Shown here: positions 18,691 through 28,569 of the stretch, piece after piece
How positions within the stretch are numbered: the first letter of the stretch is position 1
Layout of the letters: each line of letters begins with the position of its first letter
Source of the DNA: Burkholderia sp. Ac-20379
GTDB lineage: Bacteria; Pseudomonadota; Gammaproteobacteria; Burkholderiales; Burkholderiaceae
NCBI RefSeq assembly: GCF_017104645.1
Contig: NZ_JAAGPF010000001.1
Coordinates: forward strand, 24,534-88,533
Length of the DNA stretch: 64,000 nt
Direction of reading: 5' to 3'
The notes under the pieces: model-generated
What the model was told of the DNA's origin: nothing
The model's input: only the letters and a program-made list of their open reading frames with translations
Database searches by the model: none
Position numbers and translations under genes: made by a program

Positions 18691-19089
18691 GGACGACGGC
18701 GGCGCCGGCCATCGCGGCCGCGCCGCTTTCTTCGCATCGCCTCAACGATGCGAATACTTCACGGAAAATGCGCCCGGCGCCGCGCTTTCCGCAGACGAAA
18801 CCAGCATAACTTGCCGGCGGCATCGTCGCCGATCGCCCGCGAATCAGGGCATTTTTACCTTCATCTTCGCCTGAATTCGTCGTACCGATTCTCACTTTTC
18901 GTGAGTTCACAATCTTTAACGATACGCAAACCTTTGCGCTACGAATTCGCACAATAGGCACCTGTGCTCGTGCCGAATGCTGCCGATAACCCTGCCACGG
19001 ATGCGGCAATCCGTCAGCGAACTGCAGGTTCGCCGAAATCCGGCAGGCGTCATTGCCTTTTCATCGCGGCACACGGAGCGAACCCCTTT
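18691..19089 (+). promoter_or_regulatory. Upstream region of the chemotaxis receptor with a possible FliA -10 element
   Basis: This 400-bp stretch holds no gene. GCCGATAA at 18982-18989 equals the flagellar sigma-28 (FliA) -10 consensus, about 100 bp before the receptor start; the matching TAAA-type -35 is poor. Receptor genes are frequent FliA targets, so the match is plausible but unproven. AT-richer DNA at about 18840-18960 could carry other promoter elements. Confidence 0.35.
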
Positions 19090-20673
19090 ATGAATCTCAA
19101 GAATCTGTCGACGAAATCCTCGCTCCTGATCACATTCGGAACGCTGACCGTTGTCGTGCTGGTGGTGTCGGGCGTTTCGCTGAAGGCGCTCGGCGATTCG
19201 AACGACCGCTTCTACAGCTACGTGAAAGGCATCAACGCGCGCGCCGACAAGGCGCGCGAAGTTCGCGCCGCCGTGGACGACCGCGCGATGGCCGTGCGCA
19301 ACCTCGTGCTGGTGAGCGCGCCGGCCGACGTCCAGATCGAGAAGGCCGCCGTGACCGACGCCGAGCAGCGCGTGGAAACCGCGCTCGCCGAATTCAACGC
19401 GATGGTGGCCAACGCCGCCGACATGAGCGACGTGTCGCGCAGCAACGCGATGGAAATTTCGCGCGTCGAGGCGCAATACCGGCCCGTCGCGCTCGATATC
19501 GACCGCCTGGCGCTGGCCGGCCAGCGCGACGCCGCCATCGACGAGATCGCCAACAAGTGCCGCCCGCTGCTCAACGCGCTGATCAAGGCCACCAGCGCCT
19601 ACCAGGCTTCCACGCATGCGCGCGAGGCCCAACTCGTTCAGGATGCCGAAGATCGCTTCGCAATGCAGCGCAACCTGCTGATCGGCATCTGCCTGGCCTC
19701 GATCGTGCTGGCCACGCTCGCCGGCCTGACGATCACGCGCCGCCTGATGCGTGCGCTCGGCGCGGAGCCGACCGATCTGGCCGAGGTCACGCACCGCGTG
19801 GCGGCCGGCGACCTGAGCCCGGTGCCGGGCGGCGGCGCCGCGCCGGCCGGCAGCGTGCTGGCCTCGATGAGCGAGATGCAGCGCAGCCTCGTGGTGCTGC
19901 TGAGCGGCGTGCGCAGCGCCGCCGACAACATCGCCACCGGCTCCGGCCAGATCGCGGCGGGCAACACCGATCTGTCGTCGCGCACCGAGCAGCAGGCGGC
20001 ATCGCTGCAGGAAACCGCGTCGAGCATGGAGCAACTGACGGCCACCGTGAAGCAGAACGCCGACAGCGCGCGCCAGGCCAACATCATGTCGGCCAACGCG
20101 TCGGACGTGGCCACCAAGGGCAGCGCCGTGGTGGGCCGCGTGGTCGAGACGATGGGCGAGATCAGCACCAACTCCACGAAGATCGCCGACATCACCGGCA
20201 TCATCGAGGGCATCGCGTTCCAGACCAACATCCTGGCGCTGAACGCGGCCGTGGAAGCCGCCCGCGCCGGCGATCAGGGCCGCGGCTTCGCGGTGGTCGC
20301 CAATGAAGTGCGCAGCCTCGCGCAACGCTCGTCGAGCGCGGCCAAGGAGATCAAGGATCTGATCAGCGCCTCGGTGCAGCAGATCGGCGACGCCGCCAAG
20401 CTCGCCAACGAGGCCGGCGCCACCATGTCGGACGTGACTCAGGCCGTGGGCCACGTCACCGACATCGTCGGCGAGATCGCCGCCGCGTCCGAGGAACAGA
20501 GCCGCGGCATCGAGCAGGTCAACCAGGCGATCACGCAGATGGATGAGGTCACGCAGCAGAACGCCGCGCTGGTGGAGGAAGCGGCCGCGGCCTCGACGGC
20601 GCTGGAGGATCAGGGCCGCCAGCTCAATGCGAGCATCGCGCAGTTCCGGATGGAATCGGCGCTGGCGTACTGA
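19090..20673 (+). CDS. Methyl-accepting chemotaxis protein
   Basis: This 527-residue transmembrane chemoreceptor has TM1 at about residues 11-31, a periplasmic four-helix-type ligand domain at about 32-190 (family of short Tar/Tsr-like sensors) and TM2 at about 195-215 ([19 protein letters not shown]). A HAMP segment follows, then a cytoplasmic signalling hairpin whose tip reads [20 protein letters not shown] and [18 protein letters not shown]. Near the end is the conserved adaptation region [18 protein letters not shown]. The protein ends [10 protein letters not shown] without the NWETF-type pentapeptide, so it does not carry a high-affinity CheR/CheB tether. It would pass ligand binding to CheA/CheW; the ligand is unknown. 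Confidence 0.95.
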   Translation: MNLKNLSTKSSLLITFGTLTVVVLVVSGVSLKALGDSNDRFYSYVKGINARADKAREVRAAVDDRAMAVRNLVLVSAPADVQIEKAAVTDAEQRVETALAEFNAMVANAADMSDVSRSNAMEISRVEAQYRPVALDIDRLALAGQRDAAIDEIANKCRPLLNALIKATSAYQASTHAREAQLVQDAEDRFAMQRNLLIGICLASIVLATLAGLTITRRLMRALGAEPTDLAEVTHRVAAGDLSPVPGGGAAPAGSVLASMSEMQRSLVVLLSGVRSAADNIATGSGQIAAGNTDLSSRTEQQAASLQETASSMEQLTATVKQNADSARQANIMSANASDVATKGSAVVGRVVETMGEISTNSTKIADITGIIEGIAFQTNILALNAAVEAARAGDQGRGFAVVANEVRSLAQRSSSAAKEIKDLISASVQQIGDAAKLANEAGATMSDVTQAVGHVTDIVGEIAAASEEQSRGIEQVNQAITQMDEVTQQNAALVEEAAAASTALEDQGRQLNASIAQFRMESALAY

Positions 20674-20858
20674 GCCAACGCGCGATACGTCATACCGATG
20701 GCGGGCTGGCGCCGTTGCGAGGCAAAACGTGGCGTTAAGTGCAGCCCGCGCGACAGCCTGCTACATTGCATCAGTCCGCCCGCATTCCCGCGGGCAGGCA
20801 CGGCACCCGCCACACGTTGCGGGCACCGCTCACCTCACTGATTCAGGAGAAAGTCGAT

Positions 20859-21176
20859 ATGCGTACCTCCCGCAAGCTGTCTCTTGCCGCGTTGACGTTG
20901 TCCCTGTCGCTGGGCCTGTCCGGCCTCGCGGCAGCTCAAACGCCCGCGTCCGATCCGGGCGCCGCCGCGCCGGCCGCCGCCAGCGCGCCGACCAAGGCCC
21001 AGAAACGCAAGGCCGCCCGCGCGCAGCACAAGGCCGAACGCAAGGCGGCCCGTGCCAAGAACTCGGCAGAACTGAAGAAGCTGGAAGCGAACGGCTACAA
21101 GCCGGCCGCCAACGATCCGAACTATCCGCAGGATCTGCAGAACGCCGAGAAGAAGGCGGGGACGTCGGGGCAGTAA
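20859..21176 (+). CDS. Small exported DUF4148-type basic protein
   Basis: This 105-residue protein has a Sec signal peptide ending in LAAAQ and an Ala/Pro-rich linker. A strongly basic helical stretch follows (KAQKRKAARAQHKAERKAAR), then the DUF4148 core ELKKLEANGYKPAANDPNYP with PQDLQNAEKKA. AGGAGA lies about 9 nt before the ATG. The function is unknown; it is related to the gene at 17149-17430 but carries an extra lysine-rich insert. Confidence 0.82.
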   Translation: MRTSRKLSLAALTLSLSLGLSGLAAAQTPASDPGAAAPAAASAPTKAQKRKAARAQHKAERKAARAKNSAELKKLEANGYKPAANDPNYPQDLQNAEKKAGTSGQ

Positions 21177-21546
21177 GCCGTAGCCGTTGTCGTGAAATCG
21201 AGTGCAGGATCCGCCGACCGTGCCTGCGCGAGCACCGCATGATCGGCAACCCTTTCAAGCAGGCAATGCGGCCTCGCACGAGTTCGCGCGATTTGATTTT
21301 GATCCTCCCGAAATCGAATCGCGCCCCGCTCCTCATTGATTTGTCAGTACGCGAGCATGGATTTGCACGCGCACTCGGCCATTCCGTTTATGATGCGCTG
21401 CTATAGAAAAACATCGCAGCCGAACACACGCTGCGAAATGATATTGAAAGGATAACGCCCGAGAAGCGTTGTCCGTTTTATCGTTCCGGGGCGGCCAACG
21501 GTTGAGTTGGCTGGTGTCACACATCAAGCCGAAAAATTCAATCGCA
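21177..21546. other. Gap with falling GC content, no gene seen
   Basis: The 370 bases before the membrane-protein islet change from GC-rich to visibly AT-richer sequence at about 21285. No convincing reading frame or RNA gene was found. The promoter of the next gene probably lies here. Confidence 0.4.
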
Positions 21547-22185
21547 ATGAACGGCCAAAACGACAAGCTGCCAAGCGCAAATTTTGTTTTCTTCCGCAGC
21601 CTGCTGTGGATCATTTTATTTGCCGCATTGGTTGCATCCACTTCCAATATCTTTTCTTTGATATTGATCGATTTTGTTCACGGCAATCCGAATCGATCTC
21701 AAAACAATGCGATTTCCATGATGATGGTGGATTCGCCGATATTCAGCCTGATCGCGGCGCTGGGTATCGTGATTGTGTTTTCGGCCGCGCAGTTCGCGCA
21801 ATCGAAAGCGATGCACTTTTTGCATCCACGCATCGGAAGATGGGCCTACGTTTGTATCGGGCTGCTGGTGCCGTTGCTCTCGGTTGTGACGTGGTATTGC
21901 TACGACTACTTGACGCCGTCCGACGTCATTCTCGGAATCGATGCGGGCCCGGATTGGGTGCCCTATCGGCACGGCCTGACGCTCCACCGATATCTAGCGA
22001 CCCTGAAGTACCAGAGCGCAGTGACGGCTTTCAACCTGCTTTACTTTGAAGTATTGACATTCCACCGATCCAAGAAAATTCTCGTATCGATTCTGATTCT
22101 TGTTGCGATCATTGTCGGCATGACCATGGGGCACCAGAAAGCGGTCGAGCAATACCATTTCATCGATCACCCGCAGGCGTCATAA
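21547..22185 (+). CDS. Polytopic membrane protein, unknown, in an AT-richer islet
   Basis: This 212-residue protein has about five hydrophobic segments: LLWIILFAALVASTSNIFSL, SLIAALGIVIVFSAAQF, YVCIGLLVPLLSVVTWYCY, a weaker one near LKYQSAVTAFNLLYFEV and ILVSILILVAIIVGMTM. The start at the ATG 21547 is chosen because the 26 upstream codons look unlike protein, but no good ribosome-binding site is visible. Codon use is AT-richer than in neighbouring genes, suggesting acquisition from elsewhere. It is followed 28 bp later by a second small membrane protein. I do not recognise the family. Confidence 0.65.
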   Translation: MNGQNDKLPSANFVFFRSLLWIILFAALVASTSNIFSLILIDFVHGNPNRSQNNAISMMMVDSPIFSLIAALGIVIVFSAAQFAQSKAMHFLHPRIGRWAYVCIGLLVPLLSVVTWYCYDYLTPSDVILGIDAGPDWVPYRHGLTLHRYLATLKYQSAVTAFNLLYFEVLTFHRSKKILVSILILVAIIVGMTMGHQKAVEQYHFIDHPQAS

Positions 22186-22213
22186 TGCGTCGATCAATTT
22201 CATAAATTTTTCC

Positions 22214-22399
22214 ATGAACATAAATTATGTCGTCGCCGGAGCTGCAATCGCATTTGGCGTATACGCAGTCGTCAATCAATGGAAAAAACTTGAAACCGGG
22301 AAGCAGAAAAAGATATTCCTTCTTGGAATACTGGCTGGCATGCCCATTCTCATTTTCGGGATAATTTTTCAAATACATCAATTGAATCATTTGCGATAA
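22214..22399 (+). CDS. Small two-helix membrane protein, unknown
   Basis: This 61-residue protein has two hydrophobic segments, NYVVAGAAIAFGVYAVVN and IFLLGILAGMPILIFGIIFQI, joined by a lysine-rich turn KKLETGKQKK. It shares the AT-richer composition of the preceding gene, 28 bp upstream, and the pair ends in a strong terminator, so they are probably one transcript. The function is unknown. Confidence 0.6.
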   Translation: MNINYVVAGAAIAFGVYAVVNQWKKLETGKQKKIFLLGILAGMPILIFGIIFQIHQLNHLR

Positions 22400-22424
22400 A
22401 TTTGCCCTCCGCCCAGGCTTCCGG

Positions 22425-22463
22425 CCGGCCGCATGCAGTTCGATGCGGCCGGTTCGGTTTTTT
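22425..22463 (+). terminator. Rho-independent terminator
   Basis: A perfect 10-bp stem (CCGGCCGCAT with ATGCGGCCGG) and an 8-nt loop are followed by TTCGGTTTTTT on the plus strand. It closes the two-gene membrane-protein unit and lies just beyond the convergent ppgK. Confidence 0.85.
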
Positions 22464-22477
22464 GGAACGCTGACGCC

Positions 22478-23263
22478 TCAACCTGCCTCGTGCTGCTCCC
22501 GCGCCGCGAGCGGATGCCAGAGCCGCGCCCCGCCCTCGATGCCGTTCTCGTTCGACACCGTCGCCACGTTCGGCGGCAGCGCGAACGTGAGACGTTCGGC
22601 ATTGCCGCCGCCGATCCACAGCCGGTCGTAGTGCACCAGCGATTCGAGAATACCGAGCACCTTCTCGACGCGCGCGTTCCAGCGCTTGTTGCCGGCCGAG
22701 CGGCGCGCGGCGTCGCCAATATATTCGTCGTACGTATATTTCTTGCTGACCGGGTGATGCGCGAGCTCGAGGTGCGGCATCAGTTCGCCGTCGCGGAACA
22801 GCGCGGTGCCGGCGCCGGTGCCGAGCGTCAGCACGAATTCGAGGCCGCGGCCCTCGATCGCGGAGAAGCCCTGCATTTCGGCATCGTTGATCATGCGCAC
22901 GGCCGGAATGCCGAGGCGCTCGCCCAGCATCTCGGCCAGCGGCACGTTGTTCCAGCCCTTCGGGCCGATGTTCGGCGCGGTCAGCACATGGTTGTCGCGC
23001 ACGAAGCCGGGAAAACCGATCGACACGCGCGAGGCCGGATGTTGCGCGAGCAACGGCTTGACCAGCTCGTGCAACGTCTCGACCATCCGCTTCGGCGGGC
23101 ATGGATGCGGCGTGGTCACGCGCACGCGCTCGGTGCGCATCGCGCCGTCCGCATCGATGATCGCGGCCTTCAGGCCGCTGCCGCCGATATCGATCGCCAG
23201 GATCGCCTCGCCGTTCTCATGCGTGGCGTGGGGCTTGGTGCTGGGCTTCTTGCTGGGTTTCAT
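22478..23263 (-). CDS. ppgK: Polyphosphate glucokinase (ROK family)
   Basis: This 261-residue sugar kinase has the ROK/PPGK layout: phosphate-binding motif AIDIGGSGLKAAIID (about residues 22-36), a sugar-binding region GFPGFVRDNHV, the catalytic aspartate in INDAEMQGF, the second phosphate loop TLGTGAGTALF, ELAHHPVSKKYTYDEYIG and the adenosine-like motif DRLWIGGGNA. Such enzymes make glucose 6-phosphate from glucose using polyphosphate, often also ATP. It lies 64 bp after zwf on the same strand, so the pair would feed glucose straight into the Entner-Doudoroff or pentose phosphate route. Preference for polyphosphate is inferred from the family. Confidence 0.85.
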   Translation of the reverse strand: MKPSKKPSTKPHATHENGEAILAIDIGGSGLKAAIIDADGAMRTERVRVTTPHPCPPKRMVETLHELVKPLLAQHPASRVSIGFPGFVRDNHVLTAPNIGPKGWNNVPLAEMLGERLGIPAVRMINDAEMQGFSAIEGRGLEFVLTLGTGAGTALFRDGELMPHLELAHHPVSKKYTYDEYIGDAARRSAGNKRWNARVEKVLGILESLVHYDRLWIGGGNAERLTFALPPNVATVSNENGIEGGARLWHPLAAREQHEAG

Positions 23264-23327
23264 GGTTGTCGTCTCGTGTTGTAGTGGGAGGCCGCGGCTG
23301 CGCCGCCGGCCGGATCGTTCGCGTTCC

Positions 23328-24989
23328 TCAGTTTTTTTCGCCGCGCTGGGGCGCGTCGGGCGCGTCGGAAGCCTTCGGCGTCTTGGCCGGTTCGGCCTCG
23401 GCGAGCGGCCGCCAGGCCCGGCCGTCGCGCGCCAGCAGCGCATCGGCCTCGGCCGGCCCTTCGCTGCCGGCCGGATACGCGTGCACCGGAATCGCCTCGC
23501 CGCCTTCCGGATGCAGCACGCCTTCCACGGCCGCCCAGGTTTCCTCGATGGCGTCGGCGCGCTGGAACAGCGTCTCGTCGCCGAGCAGGCAGTCGTACAG
23601 CAGCGTTTCGTAGCCCACGTTGGCGCGCTGCGGGAAGAACGCATCGTAATCGAACGACGAGCGCACCGGGCCCACCTGCATGGCCGGCCCCGGCGTCTTG
23701 ACGTTGAAATCGAAGCTCGTGCCGTGCGACGGATCGATGCGCAGCGTCAGCACGTTCGGTGTGAGCGCATCGATCGGCGTGTCGCGGAACAGCCGGAACG
23801 GCACGGGCTTCAGTTGCACGGCAATCTCGGTGCGCCGCTCGGCGAGCCGCTTGCCGGTGCGCAGATAGAACGGCACGCCGGCCCAGCGCCAGTTGTCGAT
23901 CTGCACGCGCGCGGCCGCGTAGGTTTCGGTACGGCTGTCCTTCGCGACGTCCGGTTCGTCGCGATAGGCCACGCCGCCGGGGCCGGCGGCGTATTGGCCG
24001 AAGACGACGTCGGCGGGCGCGAGCGGCTTCAGCGCCTCGAAGATGTCGGCCTTCTTGTCGCGCACGGCCTCGGCCTCGAACGAGTTCGGCGGCTCCATCG
24101 CCACCATGCCGAGCAACTGGAACAGGTGGTTCGGCACCATGTCGCGGAACGCGCCCGTCTGCTCGTAGAAGTTGCCGCGCCGCTCCACGCCGATCACCTC
24201 CGACGCCGTGATCTGCACGCTGTCGATGTACTCGCGCCGCCAGATCGGCTCGAACAGCGCGTTGGCGAACCGCACGGCCATGATGCTCTGCACCGTTTCC
24301 TTGCCGAGAAAATGGTCGATGCGGTAGATCTGCGATTCCTTCGCCACCTCGAGCAGATGCCGGTTCAGGTCGCGCGCCGAGGCCAGATCGCTGCCGAACG
24401 GCTTTTCGATGACGATGCGACGGAACGGCCCGCTCTTGCCGCCGCGCTCCTCGAGCAAGCCGGCCTTGCCGAGCTGCTCGACGATCGGCTTGAAGAAACG
24501 CCCGCTCACGGCGAGGTAGAACACCACGTTGCCCTGCGCGTCGCCGAGTTGCTTCGCGAGCCGCTGGTATGCGCCCGCATCCTCGAAATCGCCGGCCATG
24601 TAGGTCAGGCGCTGCGCGACCCAGTTCCAGGCGGTGTCGTCGAGCTTGCCGGCGTGGAAGGTGCTGGCCTTGTCGGCCGCGAGCTTGACGAGCGCGTCGT
24701 GCAGATCGTCGCGCCAGGCGGCCGTCTCGCGCTCGCCGTGATTGACGCCGATGATCCGGGTGCCGTCGTCGAGCAGGCCGTCCACCGCGAGGTTGTAGAG
24801 CGCGGGCATCAGCAGGCGGCTCGTCAGGTCGCCGCCCGCGCCGAAGATCACCAGCGTGCACGGCGGCGCGCGATGCTTGCCGGCCGGCGACGCGGCCTCG
24901 CGATGCGCGGGCGCGGGCACTTTCGACGCGGCGGGTTGATCGGTTCGAGCGGGGGAAGCGGAGCGGGAATCCGAACGGGAAGCGTTCAT
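23328..24989 (-). CDS. zwf: Glucose-6-phosphate 1-dehydrogenase
   Basis: This 553-residue enzyme oxidises glucose 6-phosphate to 6-phosphogluconolactone with NAD(P)+. It has the nucleotide-binding motif VIFGAGGDLTSR near residue 49, the substrate motif RIVIEKPFG and the active-site signature RIDHFLGKE. The N-terminal tail of about 45 residues, rich in Ser, Pro and Ala, is longer than in E. coli Zwf, and a charged C-terminal tail follows the last conserved segment. The start has a strong AAGGAGA about 9 nt upstream. The downstream ppgK supplies its substrate. Confidence 0.97.
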   Translation of the reverse strand: MNASRSDSRSASPARTDQPAASKVPAPAHREAASPAGKHRAPPCTLVIFGAGGDLTSRLLMPALYNLAVDGLLDDGTRIIGVNHGERETAAWRDDLHDALVKLAADKASTFHAGKLDDTAWNWVAQRLTYMAGDFEDAGAYQRLAKQLGDAQGNVVFYLAVSGRFFKPIVEQLGKAGLLEERGGKSGPFRRIVIEKPFGSDLASARDLNRHLLEVAKESQIYRIDHFLGKETVQSIMAVRFANALFEPIWRREYIDSVQITASEVIGVERRGNFYEQTGAFRDMVPNHLFQLLGMVAMEPPNSFEAEAVRDKKADIFEALKPLAPADVVFGQYAAGPGGVAYRDEPDVAKDSRTETYAAARVQIDNWRWAGVPFYLRTGKRLAERRTEIAVQLKPVPFRLFRDTPIDALTPNVLTLRIDPSHGTSFDFNVKTPGPAMQVGPVRSSFDYDAFFPQRANVGYETLLYDCLLGDETLFQRADAIEETWAAVEGVLHPEGGEAIPVHAYPAGSEGPAEADALLARDGRAWRPLAEAEPAKTPKASDAPDAPQRGEKN

Positions 24990-25466
24990 CGGCAGGTTCT
25001 CCTTCTAGCGGGATGAATGGCGGCCGGGTAGCAAATGCAATGCCCGGAAGGATGACGGCGGCGCATCGCTTTCGATGCGCCGCCGCGCGATGCGTGGGCT
25101 GGCGGCGCCGCGCTCGAACGCGCTGCATCGCGCTTGTCGTGCGCGCCTGGCAAGGGCTCGCGCGTTTGCGGCATTCGGCATCGCCAACCTTCTGGTCATT
25201 ACAGCCGATTTCCTGCAAGTGCGTGGGGCGGCGGCTCGCGCGTCGTCGCCATTGGCATGCCCCACCGGCTCGCGCGTCGTCGTGCCGTCGGCGTCGCGCA
25301 TGCTCGGCCGCTTGCCGACTTCCCCCTCAGCGTCATCTCGCTCGCAATCGTCATTGCCGTCACGCCTTGCCGCCCCACGCCCCGCCCCGCCATCCGCGGC
25401 AACCCGCAACCCGCAACCGCGCACCGTCTCGTATACTCAGCCCTCCTGCCGCCTCGCCCTCGCGCC
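24990..25466. other. Divergent zwf / MFS promoter region, no gene seen
   Basis: This 477-bp interval lies between divergent genes. Apart from the zwf ribosome-binding site at about 24999-25005, I find no operator or convincing reading frame. It should hold both promoters. Confidence 0.4.
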
Positions 25467-26861
25467 ATGCACCTCGACCGCCGCACCGCCACCGCGCTCC
25501 TCGTTGCCGCCGTGTTCTTCATGGAAAACCTCGACGCCACCGTGATCGCCACGGCGCTGCCCACCATGGCCCGCGAGTTCGGCACCGCCGCCGCGCACCT
25601 GTCGATCGGCGTGTCGGCGTACCTGGTGGCGCTGACCGTGTTCATCCCGATCAGCGGCTGGATGGCGGACCGCTACGGCGCGCGCCGCGTGTTCGCGTCG
25701 GCGATCGTCGTGTTCACGCTGTCGTCGCTGCTGTGCGCGGCCAGCACCACCCTGCTCGCGTTCACGGCCGCGCGCACGCTGCAGGGCCTCGGCGGCGCGA
25801 TGATGGTGCCGGTGGGCCGGCTGGTGGTGTTGCGCGACACGCCGAAGGATCAGATCGTGCGCGCCATCGCGATCCTGACCTGGCCCGCGCTGGTCGCGCC
25901 GATACTCGGGCCGCCGGTGGGCGGCTGGATCGCGATGCACTGGAGCTGGCCGTGGATCTTCCTGCTGAACCTGCCGATCGGCGCGGTGGCGCTGGCCGCC
26001 GCGCTCGTGCTGGTGCGCGACGGCGACGCCAGGCGCGCGCCGTTCGACCTGCCCGGCTTCATCCTGACCGGCCTCGGCTTCCTGCTGTTCATGGCCGGGC
26101 TGGAGGCCGCGAGCCGCGCCGATATTCCGCGCGTGCTCGCATTCGCGATGCTTGCCGCCGGCGTGGCGCTGCTGATCGTGTCGGCGCGCTATCTGGCGCG
26201 CGCGCCGCATCCGCTGTTCGCGCTCGGGCCGTTGTCGATCGGCACGTTCCGCGTCACCGCGCTCGGCGGCTCGTTGTTTCGGACTGCCATCGGCACCGCG
26301 CCGTTCCTGCTGCCGCTGATGTTCCAGCTCGCGTTCGGCTACAGCGCCGTGCAAGCCGGCACGCTGCTGCTGTGGCTGTTCGCCGGCAATCTCGCGATGA
26401 AGCCGGCCACCACGCGCATCATGCATGCGTTCGGCTTTCGCCCGGTGCTGATCGGCAACGGCGCGCTGATCGTGCTCGGCTTCGCCGCCTGCGCGACGCT
26501 GACGGCCGACACGCCGCACTGGCTCGTCTGCCTGTTGCTGTTCATCACCGGCATGACGCGCTCGATGCAGTTCACGGCGATGAACACGATCGGCTTCGCC
26601 GACGTGCCGCAGCCGCAGATGCGCGACGCCACCACGCTGTTCTCGGTGCTGCAGCAAATGAACGCGGGGATGGGGATCGCGGTGGGCGCGCTGGCGCTAT
26701 CGGTGGCGGGCGTGCTGCATGGTTCGCCGCAGGGCACGCCGAGCGTGGCCGATTTCCATCTGGCGTTCGCGATGATTGCGGCGATGGCCGCGGTGGCGAT
26801 CGTCGACAGCGTGATGCTGCCGAGGGATGCGGGCGAGCGGGTGCTGGCGCGGGGGCGGTGA
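25467..26861 (+). CDS. DHA2-type major facilitator exporter
   Basis: This 464-residue multidrug-type transporter of the EmrB/QacA class uses the proton gradient for export. It opens with a membrane segment ending MENLDATVIATALPTMAREF, the DHA2 TM1 signature. Loop motif A follows (GWMADRYGARRVFA), then ARTLQGLGGAMMVPVGRLVV, and motif C-like residues in WPALVAPILGPPVGGWI. About 13-14 hydrophobic segments can be counted. The ATG at 25467 starts right at the first helix, as expected, although longer in-frame openings exist upstream. It stands alone, divergent from zwf; the substrate is unknown. Confidence 0.9.
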   Translation: MHLDRRTATALLVAAVFFMENLDATVIATALPTMAREFGTAAAHLSIGVSAYLVALTVFIPISGWMADRYGARRVFASAIVVFTLSSLLCAASTTLLAFTAARTLQGLGGAMMVPVGRLVVLRDTPKDQIVRAIAILTWPALVAPILGPPVGGWIAMHWSWPWIFLLNLPIGAVALAAALVLVRDGDARRAPFDLPGFILTGLGFLLFMAGLEAASRADIPRVLAFAMLAAGVALLIVSARYLARAPHPLFALGPLSIGTFRVTALGGSLFRTAIGTAPFLLPLMFQLAFGYSAVQAGTLLLWLFAGNLAMKPATTRIMHAFGFRPVLIGNGALIVLGFAACATLTADTPHWLVCLLLFITGMTRSMQFTAMNTIGFADVPQPQMRDATTLFSVLQQMNAGMGIAVGALALSVAGVLHGSPQGTPSVADFHLAFAMIAAMAAVAIVDSVMLPRDAGERVLARGR

Positions 26862-26991
26862 TCGGAGCGGCGCCGCAATGAATGCGGGTGGCGACTTCGA
26901 CCTCAAGGTTCAGGCTACGGCATTCTCCGGTTGCCCCGGCCAAAGCGGCCACGCCTGTGAACCGCATCGACCGGCAGCCTCTTCGCCCGTG

Positions 26992-27795
26992 TCAGAGCTT
27001 GACTGCGAATGTGGCCAGAAACGTCGGCAGAAAATTGTCGATGACAAACCGTGGTTTGGGCTGCTTATCTTCGTGGAATCCCTTGAGCACGAATCCAGCT
27101 TCCAGTTGACCGCCGATCTGTTCGCTCAAGCTATGACCGAATATCAAGGCGTCTCCGCTTGACTGCTTTCGAGCCAGTTCGGCCGGCGTGAGGTCGCGCA
27201 CGTCCGAGTAAGGAACGCTGAAACGCGGGCGGATCAAACCCTGCGTGGACAATTCCGGGCTCCGGTCGGCAACGAAGACGACCGGATTGAAAAAGCTGCT
27301 GAGTAATCGCCCGCCTCCCGCGCGCAATACTCTGAAGCATTCGCGCCATACCGGGCGCACATCCGGCACATACTGATTCGAAACAGGGTGAACAATCACG
27401 TCGAACGATGCCTCTGCAAAAACGGACAGATCGCGCATGTCGCCCTGAACGCATTTCAATGTGAGGCCATCGCGACGCGCGACCATCTCGTCCTGTTCGA
27501 GTTGCAAGGCGGACGCGTCGAACACCGTGACGTCGGCACCGGCTGCGGCGAGAACCGGCGCTTGCTGACCGCCTGCCGAAGCGAGGCAGAGAATGCGTTG
27601 CGCCCGGACATCGGCTAGCCAGTGCGGAGGGAGCGCATTCGGCGTCAGATGGATGTTCCAATCGCCGCGGCGAGCGGCCGCGATCACGTCGGGGCCGACG
27701 GGTTGAGACCATTCGCACCGGCTCGCGGCCTGGCGGTCCCAGGCAATGCGATTGTGGTCGAAGATATTGAATTCGCTGGTCGGTATGGTGGGCAT
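26992..27795 (-). CDS. SAM-dependent class I methyltransferase
   Basis: This 267-residue protein has a Rossmann methyltransferase core: motif I ILCLASAGGQQAPVLAAAGA (about 78-97) with the acidic residue of motif II in VTVFDAS, motif III CVQGDMRDLSVF, and motif IV FDVIVHPVSNQYV followed by WRECFRVLRAGGGRLL. The substrate is unknown. The start at 27795 has GAGGAAAA about 6 nt upstream and gives the family opening FDHNRIAWDRQA. It converges on the MFS gene. Confidence 0.88.
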   Translation of the reverse strand: MPTIPTSEFNIFDHNRIAWDRQAASRCEWSQPVGPDVIAAARRGDWNIHLTPNALPPHWLADVRAQRILCLASAGGQQAPVLAAAGADVTVFDASALQLEQDEMVARRDGLTLKCVQGDMRDLSVFAEASFDVIVHPVSNQYVPDVRPVWRECFRVLRAGGGRLLSSFFNPVVFVADRSPELSTQGLIRPRFSVPYSDVRDLTPAELARKQSSGDALIFGHSLSEQIGGQLEAGFVLKGFHEDKQPKPRFVIDNFLPTFLATFAVKL

Positions 27796-28186
27796 CGTGT
27801 TTTCCTCGAATCGATCTGGAAAACTGCCTCTCGATACACTGGCCGCAAGCCTAACCCTGCATTGGCAAACCGTTGAACCCGGTATCTCGGGGAACGGCAT
27901 GCGCTGGGGCGCCATCGAAATGAAAAGCAATGCGGCTCGCGCACGGGGCAGCGAGTGGGCAAGATGCGAAGGCATCAGGGCATTACTCGTTCATTCGACA
28001 CACCTGTGAATTTTTAGAATGGCGGAATCAGTTTAACCGAACCACGGCAGCGAGGATATTGTCGTCAATGGCCAGGGGTGACGGTGAACGAACGGTCACT
28101 GGCATTCGATGCCGGAATCGTCGACAATCCGGCGATGCGGCCATTCGGCCCGAACGAAAATCCATTCGCCGCGCACGGGAGCGCCA
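27796..28186. other. Gap between methyltransferase and DUF6881-like gene
   Basis: This 390-bp interval lies between divergent genes. Short frames cross it, including one at 28078, but none shows protein-like features. It becomes AT-richer from about 27990, where promoters are likely. Confidence 0.35.
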
Positions 28187-28474
28187 ATGCAAGATGGATC
28201 GATCGCAATCGACGTCATATGGAAGCACAACTGCGATACGGAACCCATCCGTCTCGTGTCCGTCCTCGATCGGAATCGCCATGAGGTTCGCAAGCTTGAA
28301 TTCTATCGCGATGGGCGAGTTGGATTCGCGGACGACAAGAGATCTGCGTTAGGAACACAACTCGGATACCTTCCAGTGCCTGCGTTGACCGAAATAAACG
28401 CCAACCCTGAGTTCGAAGCTCGGGAGACAACGATGAAGGCATTCGAAACGCTGTGGTCTCGCCATGCGACGTGA
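28187..28474 (+). CDS. DUF6881-like small protein
   Basis: This 95-residue protein reads IAIDVIWKHNCDTEPIRLVSV, then RHEVRKLEFYRDGRVGFAD, LGTQLGYLPVPALTEIN and a C-terminal FETLW. This matches, from memory, the pattern of DUF6881 proteins, which have no established activity and are often scattered singly near accessory or toxin-immunity genes. The start at 28187 is chosen because GGGAG lies just upstream and the conserved part begins immediately. Its immediate neighbours are small ORFs and an IS remnant, in keeping with an accessory islet. Confidence 0.7.
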   Translation: MQDGSIAIDVIWKHNCDTEPIRLVSVLDRNRHEVRKLEFYRDGRVGFADDKRSALGTQLGYLPVPALTEINANPEFEARETTMKAFETLWSRHAT

Positions 28475-28569
28475 CGACGATCCAAGCCGAGCTCGCCACT
28501 GCCCGGCATTCGCCGATTCATCGACAGCCGTTGACATCGGCCACGTTATGCACGAAACCGGAGCGCCTC

